Assembly (NCBI GenBank): GCA_030685235.1
Contig: MU839181.1
Span: 98,423 to 162,422 of the forward strand
Source: Copromyces sp. CBS 386.78
Taxonomy: Eukaryota; Ascomycota; Sordariomycetes; Sordariales; Sordariaceae
DNA: 64,000 nt
Direction: 5' to 3'
Shown here: piece by piece, positions 36,724 to 47,894 of the stretch
Numbering within the stretch: the first letter of the stretch is position 1
Layout of the letters: each line of letters begins with the position of its first letter
Notes under the pieces: model-generated
Told to the model about the DNA's origin: nothing
What the model saw: the letters and a program-made list of their open reading frames with translations, nothing else
Databases searched by the model: none
Made by a program: the position numbers and the translations under genes

Positions 36724-38426
36724 ATGGCACCCGCAGAGCCAAATGCCATCCCGTTCCGCCCAAAAGGTGAGATACCCGTTTTCGAGGAGGAGCGGGAAGG
36801 TTGGAAGGGATACATTGAATGGGAACTGTACCCCGAGAAGAAGAAGCAGGTGGAGGAGATCCTGAAGCAATATGACTTTCCCGATCCTCCAGAGTTCCAG
36901 CTCGTCCCGTTGCCGAAGACGAATCCGATCTTTACTGGAGAGCGGTTCAAACAGTACCACTATGCTACAGGGCTCGGCCATCTCGTCGACACCAGCTGGC
37001 AGTATGTACTGAAGGAAAAGGCCGCGGACATGACGCATGTTCTCCAGTTTCCCTACAATGGAGAACCCCCCGGAGTAAGTCTGACAGCCATGATCTTCCG
37101 TGTCGGGAGACAATGTACACATCTAACCAAGAGCTTCGCTGTGTCCAGGACCGCCTTGTATCCACCGAGATCACCCGCAACGAGGACTTCTTCGTCCGCA
37201 ACCATGGCGGCGTTCCAGAAATCGATCCTGAGAAGTTCTATCTCGATATCGAGGGCCTCGTCAACAACCCCAAGCGTCTCACCCTTGCCGACCTGCAGAA
37301 CGAAGAGCTTTTTCCTCGCCAGACCAACGTCGTCAGTCTCCAATGCTCCGGCACTCGTCGACTTGAACAAATCCACCAATATCCCGGTGATGGCGATGAG
37401 CTTATCAACGCTCCCTGGGCCGAAGGCGCCATCGGTGCCGCCCGCTGGACCGGTGTCTCTCTGAAGAAGGTGATCAAGTACTGTGGTGGATTGAAGGACG
37501 GCGCAATGCACGTCGAGCTTTTCGGTGCCGATACCTACTTCAAGAAGGGCAAGGTGTACAACTACGTCGTTTCCGTTCCCTGGCGCAAGGTCAAGATCAA
37601 CGAAGTGCTCCTGGCCTGGGAGATGAACGGCGAGCCGCTGCCCAAGCTCCACGGCTTCCCACTACGAGCGGTCGTCTTCGGCTACATCGGCGCCAGAAGC
37701 TGCAAGTGGCTATACAAGATCCGCGGTATCAAGGACCCGAGTGAAGCGCCCGTCCAGAGAAAGGAGTACCTCTACTATACCCCGCAGATCGGCAAGCAGA
37801 ACGCCATGTACAGCAACGGCTTCTCGATTCAGGACATGCCTGTGTCTTCGGCGATTATCTCACCCAAGGATATGGATGTCATTACACACGACGGAAAGGT
37901 CAAGCTGAAGGGCTGGGCGTACTCGGGTGGCGGACACTGGCCGATTCGCGTGGAGGTCAGTCCGGATGGAGGCGCCATTTGGTATGAAGTGCCGACGGAG
38001 AATATGTCGACCAAGTATTACTATGCTTGGAGACTGTGGGAGATTGATATGCCTCTTGATCCTGAGGGCTGGCTGGAGTTTTGCGTGAGGACGTGGGATA
38101 ATGCGCTGAACACGCAGCCCACCTATGTCAGATCTGCTTGGTGAGTGCTTTCCCCCCCCTCCCTTTTGATATTTCTGGATTGGTGAAGATACTAACCAAA
38201 GGCCAACTACAGGAACTGGGATCTGCACGTCACTTCCTCTTGCCATCGTATCAAGATCTATAGCGTCAACCGCTCGAAACCCGCTACCGCAGCTCGGTTG
38301 AAGGCGTTGGAGGAGAAGGGCTTATCGATCACGCCCATTACAAAACCTTTGGCGCTCGAACTCGAGACGGATGAGCAATACGAGGCGTCCATGAACGAGC
38401 AGCGCGGACGGGAGCCTCTGGAGTAA
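36724..38426 (+). CDS. sulfite oxidase (molybdopterin-dependent)
   Basis: Three exons, 36724-37074, 37149-38140 and 38213-38426, encode 518 aa. Introns of 74 and 72 nt have donors GTAAGT and GTGAGT, CTAAC branch sites and acceptors CCAG and ACAG. The Mo-cofactor domain holds NEDFFVRNHGGVPEID and the Mo-ligand Cys183 in VVSLQCSGTRR; RGIKDPSEAPVQRKEY closes it, and a Mo-co dimerisation domain follows (VKLKGWAYSGGGHWPIRVEVSPDGG). There is no cytochrome b5 domain, unlike animal mitochondrial enzymes, so it resembles the heme-free plant and fungal form. It oxidises sulfite to sulfate, detoxifying sulfite from sulfur amino-acid catabolism. The C-terminal tail is charged and ends PLE, not a peroxisomal SKL. 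A first frame begins upstream at 36619 without ATG; the ATG at 36724 is the start. Confidence 0.94.
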
Positions 38427-38790
38427 GGATGCCTGGGCAGTTACTGATACGGTAGGCGTCTCAAGTCGGGGGGCCATCTTATACGAATTCTTGTGTGCAC
38501 CTTGCTTCGCTTTGTCGAAATTTACATCTTTTCAAACATCCTGAACTCATATTCACCCATGATGGTTCCAGCTCATAAGCATTCATCATGGTCATTGAGT
38601 GTATACAAGTCATTTACCAGATTCCTGCAAAAGGGAAGTCATAATGAAATTCGACATCCCTGGTATGGGGGTTGAAGGAAACTAACAATTGTCAAGTCAA
38701 GATCCCGATCGCCGAGCAAAAAAGAAGGATGTTTTTGAACCCCAGGGGACCCTTGGAGATCGATCGATCGCATCCACAGCAACAGCAAAA
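38427..38790. other. intergenic, 3' flank of sulfite oxidase
   Basis: No gene is seen. A T run on the minus strand beside 38791 should terminate the tRNA-Arg gene. Confidence 0.5.
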
Positions 38791-38880
38791 AGCCCAACGT
38801 GGGACTCGAACCCACAGCCTCAAGATTGCGATCTCGAAGGAGATAGAAGTCTTGCGCGCTACCGATTGCGCCAGCCGGGC
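38791..38880 (-). tRNA. tRNA-Arg (anticodon TCT) with 17-nt intron
   Basis: 90-nt gene on the minus strand. Acceptor arm GCCCGGC pairs with GTTGGGC (two G-T pairs). The anticodon arm CAAGA/TCTTG encloses CTTCTA, a 17-nt intron beginning one base after the anticodon TCT, and A. The T arm holds GTTCGAGTC. A TTTTT run follows. Removal of the intron leaves 73 nt. Confidence 0.94.
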
Positions 38881-39338
38881 AAGATTGTTGTTTTGGTCGC
38901 TTAGTTTGTAAGGTTATATCGGAAGTTTTCGTACACCATGTAAAAAAAGACAAGGAGACCAACCTTTGGCATCATAGACACTAAAACCATCAACTTAACC
39001 ATTTGTTATATGGCTTGAAACCTGAAAACTCTCACGGTGATTTGGTGAAATTTTTGTATAGTAGTTCGTTCCCAAGAAATATCGTGCATCGAACGTCCTG
39101 AGACGCCCCCGCTCTCCAGGAGCCGCAATTAGTCACATCTGCCGAAAGGAGATACAAGCGAGAAAGGTAATAGCAGCGTGAGTGGGAGTACGACTTCCTT
39201 GTCAGTTTGGAGGGTTCCTCGCACTTTTGCAATAAATACGCAAAGCGCTCAAGAAGAAAGTCTCTGCTTATTCTCAGCATGGTAGGGATAGTGTCTTACT
39301 AGTCTTAAGTGTAACATCAGCCCAAACAAGCTAAGCAA
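38881..39338. other. intergenic between two tRNA genes
   Basis: About 460 bp between oppositely transcribed tRNA genes. No other feature is seen; a short 82-codon minus frame lacks motifs. Confidence 0.5.
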
Positions 39339-39427
39339 GCGGGTTTAGCTCAGTTGGGAGAGCGTCAGACTGAAGTCCACTTCACTCATAAATCTGAAGG
39401 TCGTGTGTTCGATCCACACAAACCGCA
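39339..39427 (+). tRNA. tRNA-Phe (anticodon GAA) with 16-nt intron
   Basis: 89-nt gene. Acceptor GCGGGTT pairs with AAACCGC, discriminator A. Anticodon loop CTGAAG is followed by a 16-nt intron (tccacttcactcataa) after position 37, then ATCTGA. The D arm (TTAGCTCAGTTGGGAGAGC) and T arm (GTGTGTTCGATCCACAC) are standard. From memory the mature sequence matches Neurospora tRNA-Phe. A TTTTT terminator follows near 39432. Confidence 0.97.
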
Positions 39428-41239
39428 TCTCTTTTTGCAATTTTTTGCTCTTGATTTTACACCCTCTTTATCTGGGTCTCCATGCTCTCTCTCATTGTTT
39501 CCTTTTCATCTTGGATGTTGCAAGTCTTCAGAGACAGAAAGAACGATGTAGGATTTCTGACAACCTTCGCACCTTTTTTGCATGCTTCTCTCGGTTGTTC
39601 AAGTTGTTAATGACGTCGAGTGCGTAAGACTATTGAAGCGGAAGGTGCCAGAAGAGGAAGAAGAAGTGAGAAGGGTTGCATCATCAGACAGCTTAGTCTC
39701 TGAACTGATGAAGACTTCATGTGTGTTCATTTTTAAGCAGACTTCGGAGACTTCAGCTCGTGAGCATGGCGTTGTGATTGGGGCTGACTAGCTGACTGAC
39801 CCTTCACGCCCTTCAATCCGTTTCTGGCTTCTGGACCTTTTCATCTTTGGTGGCAGGTGGGAACAATTGATGATCATGTTCCTGAAAAAGATAAGAGTAG
39901 ATCTCCCAGGACCAAGATCTTGATTTGCAGTGACAGGAATTGTCCAACCTTACGTGAGCTCCGTGACGTCGATCTAGAGAAAATTTTCCCATACACTACG
40001 TGATGTTGTTGCGTGGGCTTCAATATTGTTGATAAAATTGGGTAGTTGGCATACGGAGTGTACTTAACCTTCCCCCCAGCTTTAGCCAAGATCAACGTCA
40101 CTTCAACTCCGCATCTTGCGGCCCTGTAAGAAGAGCCCGCCGCAGATGCATCCCGCGACGGACATGCAACATCCCGACACCCCATCATCATCTGTCACAC
40201 CTTGTCAAGAAAAGAAGTTTGGAATTTTCATTGCAAGAAGAAGATAACAGCACAATGCGAAGCGAAAATCATACCCCTAGACCAATAGCCCTTGGTTGTT
40301 GTAAGTTTGTCCCAATATTGCCTTTATATTGTGGAAAACTATGGGACTCGTACACAACTTCTACCTGCCGACGTAGGGCAAAAGACAAAACATTGAGACC
40401 ATCAACGTTCCATGAATTCGAAGAGCAAAGATTATGCCCAAGAGAGAAACTAGCTTGCAAAGACCCAGACACGCGAAGTCAGTCCACACATCTCCCTCCT
40501 GTCATCGATCTCTCCTTTACGTCTATGCCCGTACCGTCCGGGATCTCCCCGATATTTCGGCTTTGAAGATCCGGTTTTCCTGCCAATTACACGGTCCCAC
40601 CACGGCCGGGCCCAGCTGTGTCACGGTGCTTCTATGTTTGGGCTACGAGTAGAACACATTCGGGAACTTCCTCATGTCTTATCAGGTACATACAATCATG
40701 CCGATCTCATCTTGAAATGTGTATTCGTTATTCTTCTCTTCAATGCTTCCTATTCCTAGTACTGTCGTCGACTGTGCACCGATGGCATGGATGATGTCGT
40801 AATTTGTTTGTTTCTTTATATGAAATTATCGACGCACCGCTTTGGTTCTCTCTTTCTCACGGTTCATCAACACATCCCGAGTGTAGCCGCATCTTATTTC
40901 TTCTACCATAACAATGCATCGCACGTTGAACTGAACCATAAAAATTGTTTCAAGAAAACCCTGACATATATAAACGACACTGTTCCCATAAACTGATTTT
41001 TGTACTGCCCAGCCAAACCCGAACGCCAAGAAATATCACCCAAAACTCTACTCCGTATTACGGCAACTTGGGGGTATTGGAGAGCTCGCTCAGACTGGAA
41101 CTCACCCGTCTCGAAACAGGTGGTGATCGGGATTTAGTCCGCGGCGACTCATCCTCAGTGAAAGCCACGGAAGTTTCGCCGTTCAAACCAGCAGAAGTCG
41201 ATAGCTTGGTGCGCAATAGTACATCTTCAACGTATTCCG
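39428..41239. other. intergenic, no gene seen
   Basis: About 1.8 kb. Open frames up to about 126 codons overlap on both strands without motifs; the one at 40945-41325 (+) overlaps the 3' end of the MYND gene. Composition is ordinary. I support no feature. Confidence 0.5.
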
Positions 41240-42997
41240 TCAAGGGAAGTAGGGAACGCCGCCGTCGTAGCGTGATTCAGATCCGGGTCGCGAATCATCA
41301 CTTAAGCATGCGTCTCCAAAACTAACCGGCCAAAGATCTTCTAATATGACGGCAGAACAATTCTCGATGTCTTTGATCAGACATTCACCAAGTTTGCCCC
41401 ACAAGTTGCCGATGCCGTCGTTGGGGAAATCAGTTTCCACTAATTCCTCAGTATCGTAAGGTGAGATGAAATCACCACCATCTCCGTCATGCTCCTGACA
41501 CCATTGTCGCCAAGAGTCAAGAAATCCTTCTTTGCTCGGAGTGGCTGTGGATCTAAAACAGTAATCGAGATAGTCGCATAAGGCCGAGATGTGGTAAGGG
41601 TAAATTTTGACTCCCAGCAAATGTACAAGGACGAAGGTTCCGTAGTGGCAGGGTGCGGCCTGTTGATCCTCTTCTTTGGACATTTGAATATTCTGTAAAA
41701 ACCGCTTATCTGCCGCATCGAATTGAAAATTCAGGTAGCGGAGGTTGATTGGCTTTTCGATTTTCGTCTTCTTAATAACCCACCGATGGTCGTTGTCGGC
41801 ACGTGTTATCCATGGCAAACCGAGGAGAAAGGGAACGGTACAGCCGAACATTTTCTCATGCCCTTTATAGCGCAACTCTCTTTTCAAGACCTGGACCGGT
41901 TGCATGCTCTCGATTTTATGATCAGCCCCATACGCACATTCGAAGAATGGGTTGTTGAAGTCGGTGATCTTGATACCAGGTACCGAAGGTAGCTTATTGC
42001 GGCTTGGATCAGGGTTGCATAGCCCGACATCCTCGAACTTCAATTTGTCCAGTGCAAACACAATGTCACGGCCGGTAACATCTTCGAGGTTGAGGCGCGG
42101 TGTTCGTTCAAGCGACCACGACAGTGCCGCAATAACCACTATCCCGGGAAGCAAGGGGGTGAGCCCTTTGGTCAGGACAGCCAGGGATTGGTTGACCTCA
42201 TGTGGAAAGAACTCATCCAGATGGCTATAGGATGCCACTAACACGAAGTTGCTCATCGTGGTCACGGGGACATGTCTGGGGGTGGTAACACTGAGGTCTT
42301 GGTGAAACGTTTGCAGACCTCCTTTGGACTTCCAATAACTGACGATGTCCGGATTCGTGACAGAAAGATATGATGAAACCTCATCAATTTCTTCGAGCAG
42401 ACCCTAACAGCAGACTGGATTGGTTCGGTTTCTGACTGGGAAGTAAACAAGGCGGCGGTGAGCGGGACCCGGGCGTTGGCTGTGTTCGAATTGACGGCAA
42501 AGAGGTGACTGGGCCGAATGTATATTCTCGAACTCCGTAACGTGGGAGCTAGAACACCACCCAATCTCTGACTTGTCGCCGCAATGCATGCACATGTAGT
42601 AAGCTAATTTGTCGCACATGACGCACAATTTTGAGGTAGCTTTGGGGGGTAATCGGTCCTCGGGTATTATCTCGTTTCTGATCTCAATGACGAACTCCGG
42701 AATATCCGCTTCATGGTTGACCCATGTCGATCTTGAAGTGTTGCTAGGGCTGCTGCTCCCCGAGTCATCAGAGAACTGCGCTGATTCGTCTTCCCTTTTG
42801 TTCTCTCCAGAGCTGGAAGATCGAACATGTATCTTGACACGCTTTCTGACGGCATGTATACTTGAAGCGCTGTAAGGGCCTTCCGCGCCCTCGGCCTCAC
42901 TGGTCGGTCGTGATGATGGCAGTGGTTTGTGCTTGCGTTTGATATTGCTGTTTTGGCTCTCCGGAGGAACAGATGAGGGCGATGATGCGGGAAGCAT
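41240..42997 (-). pseudogene. MYND-type zinc-finger gene interrupted by an in-frame TAG
   Basis: One reading frame runs from ATG 42997 to stop 41240, 586 codons, broken only by TAG at 42406-42404. The upstream 197 codons hold a Ser-rich N-terminus and a MYND-like zinc finger (CVMCDKLAYYMCMHCGDKSE, then a WC-H-C spaced tail ending in SPLCRQF). The frame downstream continues as a domain of the kind seen after MYND fingers in fungi (EDVTGRDIVFALDKL, then VPGIKITDFNNPF and a WGKLGECLIK region). Reading phase is the same on both sides, so a single base change explains the break; no convincing intron removes it without losing a conserved YFP segment. The TAG could derive from CAG by C-to-T. It could also be a sequencing error. 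Function: MYND fingers mediate protein contacts; otherwise unknown. Confidence 0.72.
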
Positions 42998-43705
42998 GCT
43001 TGAGACACATTCGATACCCCAAAGGGTGCCGTGTTAGGAAGGGTTGGATTATCGTCTGTGGCAAGCCTCTGCCTGAAATAAAGAATGGATCGTAAGTGGA
43101 ATGTCTGGAATAATGGCAATCAGAGACCTAAAGGTTGAGAGGTTGAGTGGGAGAACTTTGTTCGTTGCCAGAAGGAGTGGAAGGTTGAGTGATCACCGCA
43201 TGATGGCCAAAGTCCCCGTTGTGATAGCTTATGCCTTTCCCGATATGCAGATACCGACCACCCTGAGCCGTACCTTCCTTTTGAGAGATGCCAAACAGAG
43301 AGTTCCTTTCATTCAGGACTTGTCCCTTCGTTGTACCTAGGCGGGTGTCTGCAGTAAATGATTCCAGGTTGGTGGGTCCTGACAAACTGGAAGAAAATAG
43401 GGAAGGAGTCATATGCCATATGTTGGGTACCTTGATAGACACCTCTCGGGTCTCTTTGCTCTGAGCATACTTATTGGCCGAATGCCCACAAGGATATGCT
43501 GCCATGGCAAGGTCGATTTGTTCTTTCACCTTTCTCTCACTTTTTGTCTGTCTGAACCTTCAATCCGCTCCGTTCTCTTTTTCTCGTCTTGAAAGAAATA
43601 TATTTTGAAGCCATCAAAGTACTTTCGTTTGTCCACCGCGCTTCCACCTTGCCTCTACATCCACTTCCATCTCTTGGCTTATTTCGTCTCTTTCCTGCCG
43701 GCACG
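42998..43705. other. intergenic between divergent host genes
   Basis: About 700 bp between the MYND gene (-) and the DUF3632-like gene (+). A minus frame at 43128-43529 (from ATG 43505) has no motif I can defend. Confidence 0.4.
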
Positions 43706-44100
43706 ATGGAAAGAAACAGGCACTCATCAAGCTGCGCGACTGCTTTCTCGGGCGCGTCGACCATGGACTCGGGGCCCACGAGTTTCCCAGAGATGGAAGC
43801 AGAGGATCCCTACCTCCCAAATCTCTGGATATGCGATGTGAAGCTCACAGACGACCAGGAGCTCGTCATGGAGCATCTCATCGCGCACCTGAATCATCCT
43901 CGCGTGGTGTCACTTCAAGCCACTGCTAACGCTATTTATGCGCTGATGGCACTGCAAACCGTCTCGGAAAACTATAAGTCGTCCGACACGTCGGCGTGTC
44001 CACTATCCTCCAGCAGCATACAGTTGACACCCAGCTGCCAGAGTGATGAGAGAGTTTTGGTGCATCTTCTTCGACGTCGCAAAGAACGTACCCCACTGGC
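43706..44100 (+). pseudogene. 5' part of a DUF3632-like gene, interrupted by a hAT element
   Basis: The 5' exon of a host gene. The ATG at 43706 (MERNRHSSS) is the likely start; frame 1 holds EDPYLPNLWICDVKLTDDQEL. Nearer the insertion the coding frame is different, reading REFWCIFFDVAKNVPHW, so a short intron or a frameshift must lie between about 43975 and 44040; I could not fix it. The frame after the hAT element (47887 on) continues HPAQERLQSLIKKLADLYEA, and removing one copy of the 8-bp duplication joins NVPHW directly to HPAQ. The family assignment (DUF3632, fungal, unknown function) rests on the joined pattern, including a later VIWHWISFSSFQART segment. Confidence 0.65.
44093..44100 (+). 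repeat. target-site duplication, left copy (CCACTGGC)
   Basis: Left copy of a perfect 8-bp direct repeat flanking the hAT element; its partner is 47887-47894. Confidence 0.93.
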
Positions 44101-44319
44101 CAGCGATGTAAATGAGTCAAAAGATATAAAATAAAACAGGGCAAAACAAAACAAAGCAAAATAAATCGGGTACGGATATGAGTAAACCGATCGGCCCGGT
44201 TTTGCCAAAATACGCAAAAAAGGCGGTCCCAAGGTTCCCGACATTAGAAGGGGTAGATTCTAGCCGTGCAAACCGGTCCATCGCATGATAGAGACCTCGT
44301 TTTTTCCATTCAAACGGGG

Positions 44320-44327
44320 TATAAAAA
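44320..44327 (+). promoter_or_regulatory. TATA box conserved in both hAT copies
   Basis: TATAAAAA within the left subterminal region; copy 2 has CTATAAAAAC at the same place (about 48790). It may be the transposase promoter. Confidence 0.5.
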
Positions 44328-44879
44328 CTCTACTCCCGACGGCCCGTTAATAACATTTTCTGGTGTTGCAGGGGGTTTTTCGTAGTATTACAGGGGGTTT
44401 CTCGCACTAGCCATCTTGCTGATCGATTCGTATAAGACCCGCTAGTAATCACCCTTATAGTATTATGAGTCTGTAAGCTACCCTATACTATACGAATTAC
44501 TCCCCCCTTCTATATTCTACTGTATAGAAATACTTTTACCTTCTTTCTTTCCCCTATATTTCCCTTATTTTGCAATAGTTCGCCCGTAGTAGTATAGTTA
44601 ATCCTACTCCTCCTACTCCTCCCCCTATTAGTATTGCTAATATTATTAGTACTATTAGTAATAGCGGTATCGACTCCTTTATTACGCTGCCTCTATTTAT
44701 TACCCCCCTTCCTCCTACTAATACTTTTAACGTTCTTCGAAACCCTACTAATATAATTTTTAATCGTATTAAAAAGTTAGTTCGTATACCGTTAGACTAA
44801 GTATATAATACCCGCTAGTAATAACCGCTATAATAATATATTAGTACTTATATTAATTCGTATCTTTTTGTTAGCTACC

Positions 44880-47475
44880 GTTTTAAATTAGTAAATTTCC
44901 CCGCGTTAAATATAAGGGACGTGAATATACTATTAACGATTAGCTCGATCGCCGTAAAGTTTGTACTTCCTATATTAAGAAGGATAGTAATAGTATTTAG
45001 TTCGCCGAGTAAAGTATTAATAAGAGTGGTAATAGCTATATTAAAACTGTTGGTTAAGTATAGTATTATAGTTATTATAATACTATTTATATTAGTAATT
45101 CTATTAGTAGCGCTATCGATTACTTTAGAAATACCTATTAAATTACTATAAAGGTAGAAAGTCCGCTAGTTAAGCGATTTAAGATAGCTTCTAATAATAT
45201 GTTCGAACAAATTATAGAAGCCTATAAATTTAATTATATTTCTATTACGAAACCGCTTGTAGATACTTTTAGAAATTCGTTGCTTACGTAAATTGTCGAT
45301 TATATTATACCTTTTACCGCTATTTTCAACCCGAATTTCCGCTACCTCTTATCGCTTTTTAATATAGATTTAGTAACTAAATTATTGCCTAAATCTAGTT
45401 AAACGATTAAAAACTAGGTTAATTACTAGTATTTATTCTAATTTATAAAAATTAAGGAAATAATATTAGTGAATTTATATAAGAAGTATATTTCTTTCGA
45501 TCTTTAGATTTTTAATAACGGTTCCTCTCTATTAAGGTTTTACGTTTATTATTTGGATAAATACCAGATCTTACGTAATTACTTACTAGGTACGTTATAT
45601 ATGAGCGGGGGGTACGGCGGTATAAATATCGGTATAGGAATATATACTATATTAGATTGTTGGGGATTAATTGAGATTAATTATACTTAAATTCAAACCT
45701 AATTTTATATCGGCTATTTCTAGAGTAATAATATCGATTCCAACGATATTTATATAAATTATTTAGTAGAAAAGCTATATTTTAATAACGATTTCCCGAT
45801 TGACGATTATTAATTCGACGAGTTTAAAAGTCGATTATAGTTATATTATTTTAATTATATTATTAATTTCGCTACGAAGGCCTTTCTTGAAGGCGAGATT
45901 CGTATTATTGTTCGAAAGATAGTTATAACTTTGAAATTGTTTAAAGAGGAGGAGGAAGCGATTATAAAGGAATAGAGGAAGCGGGGTTCTATTAATAAAT
46001 TTCGAAATATCGTTATATTTATTCGTTGTTCTCCCTAATATAAGGATAAATTCGTTAAATTTATAAGGAATAAATTAATAGAAGTCGAAAGGAATATATA
46101 TAATAATATTTTTTTCGAGCCTAATATTTATTCGATTATTCTAGCTATAAATAATAATACTAAATAGAATTCTATCTCCTTTATAATTTAGCGCGCGTTC
46201 GATTTGAGGGAAGTAGTCGACGTCTATTATTATTAAAGTCGCCGCTAGATTAATATTAATAAATGCGTTTTAATAGAGGATATTTTAACGAAAGAAGATT
46301 GAAATATATTTATTTATATTATTTGTATTTTCGAACTTTTTAAAAAGACGATTAAAATTTTTAAATAGTATAAACCGTACTTTTTTATAGTTTACGCTAC
46401 TTTTTACTAAATATTAAAATTTTTTAAATATTAGCGAGACGTATACGATGCTAAAATTGTGGCCGTTAATAATAAGGAAGAGGAGGAGGTTACCGTTAAC
46501 GATAAAGAGGATATAGAAGAGGAGGAGGAGGAGGAGAATACCTTCGACCCTCCCCGCTACGAATTTTCTATTAATAATTAATTACGACCCCGCTACGCTA
46601 GAAATCTCCCGCGTTACTTAATTAAATTTAATATAGAATTACCTAATACTATATAATTTAATTTACTACGACGTAATAATTATTTGCTAGCGGTCTCCTC
46701 TCTTCTTACTAATAGTTAAACAGCTTTTAGTAGTCTATTTAATACTCAACGTATAGTTGGCAATTAATTTAGTACTTAGCGTACTACTACTAATAATTAA
46801 AATTAGATTTATACTAATACTATTCCCCGCTATATTAAACTTCCCCCCCTCCCCTATTTAATTAATACTAAATTCTTATTTATCCGAAAAGGTCTCAATT
46901 AAATAATTGCTAAGCTTGAAAAATATAAGGAGTTTATAAGTAAATCGTCGTCGTATTAAATCGCTATAGTCCTTTACCCCGGGTATAGAAGGAAGTAGAT
47001 TGAATTAAACGTTTTGAAGTTCGAAGCTAGCTATATAATTACCAAATTTAAGACTGTCTACCGCTATAAGTATTAATACTGTAATTTACTTACCGTCGTT
47101 AATACGGCTACTATTATTAATTCGATTATAACTGCGACCGTATTGTTAAATTCTATACCGTAAATATTATAACGCAAGGATCTATATAGGTTAATATTAC
47201 TAGACTACTATAAGATCCTAGTATTATAATTATATTTTGATAAGGAGGTTACATTCTACTTGAAAGAGGAGCCCCAGCCGGTTGCTAATCCTATCGCGTA
47301 ATAGATTTAAAATAAAGGTAGATACCCTCGCTTAATTTTAATAGTATATAATTACTTTTTAATCCCCTCTATATTTAACGAGTGCGAGAGGGCATTTAGT
47401 ACTATAGGTTTAATCCTATCGTTATAGCGATATAGACTAAATAACGAATTTATTAATAGATTGCTATGCTTGAAA
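44880..47475 (+). pseudogene. hAT transposase remnant
   Basis: No intact frame survives. The clearest trace is the C-terminal hAT dimerisation domain at about 47315-47475 (+): a RYPRL start, then YNYFLIPSIFNECERAFSTIG, RYRLNN and a RLLCLKL end, broken by TAG codons where Trp or Gln codons are expected (Trp/Gln to stop, as RIP would cause). Upstream, the frame is too damaged to mark the BED finger or DDE residues with confidence. The start of the span is approximate. Confidence 0.8.
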
Positions 47476-47519
47476 TTATAGTGTCACAGGATTGTGACTG
47501 GTATATAGTTGTGCATCCC

Positions 47520-47543
47520 GATGTTCGTTGGCAAGCGAACATC
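47520..47543. repeat. perfect 8-bp hairpin near the hAT 3' end
   Basis: GATGTTCG and CGAACATC flank an 8-nt loop. It lies in a short stretch, about 47470-47640, that looks much less RIP-damaged than the rest of the element (CpA and TpG retained). Confidence 0.6.
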
Positions 47544-47886
47544 GTCCTATCTTTTATAGGTAGGTTTGGCTCGGCGGTTAGATGCACTGCTGCCCTGTCA
47601 TATATAGGGTCGTTTCGAAGGGGGTAACGAAGAGTGATCGTTCTATTATATTACTTATTATTGTTATATATATTTAACTCTACGTTTTTGTTGTATAATA
47701 GTGCTAATACGGCTAATAGAAGTGTGTAATTTCGGGTATTTCGGAGCCCGGAAAAATGTATTACCCAGTATAAAAGATATAAAACAAACCAAAACGACCT
47801 GTCAAATAAAACAAAATATCGATTTTTATACAAAATGAACCAAAACGGCCAAGCTCAAATTTTATTTTGTTTTATTTACATCGCTG

Positions 47887-47894
47887 CCACTGGC
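47887..47894 (+). repeat. target-site duplication, right copy (CCACTGGC)
   Basis: Right partner of 44093-44100. Perfect match. Confidence 0.93.

Larger units (their letters stand above)
44101..47886 (+). mobile_element. hAT DNA transposon, copy 1, RIP-degraded, 3,786 bp
   Basis: Both ends are certain. The left end opens CAGCGATGTAAAT (44101-44113) and the right end closes with its exact inverse (47874-47886), a hAT-style YARNG terminus. CCACTGGC is duplicated on both sides (8 bp, typical of hAT). A transposase is still traceable on the plus strand, but it is full of stops. Inside, base composition is extremely TA-rich with few CpA or TpG dinucleotides, as expected of RIP. The left subterminal 450 bp (44145-44600), including a TATAAAAA box at 44320, is shared with copy 2 at 48571. 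The element split a DUF3632-like gene. Confidence 0.95.

Noticed and set aside
42404..42448. 45-nt phase-0 intron that would remove the TAG of the MYND gene
   Set aside because: The donor is weak, no good branch site is present, and it would delete the conserved YFP segment.
43128..43529. 133-codon minus-strand frame near the MYND gene
   Set aside because: Starts from GTG; from the ATG at 43505 no family is recognisable and it is not needed to extend the MYND gene.
44921..45151. 76-codon hydrophobic frame inside hAT copy 1
   Set aside because: Ile/Val-rich because RIP made the sequence TA-rich; not a membrane protein gene.
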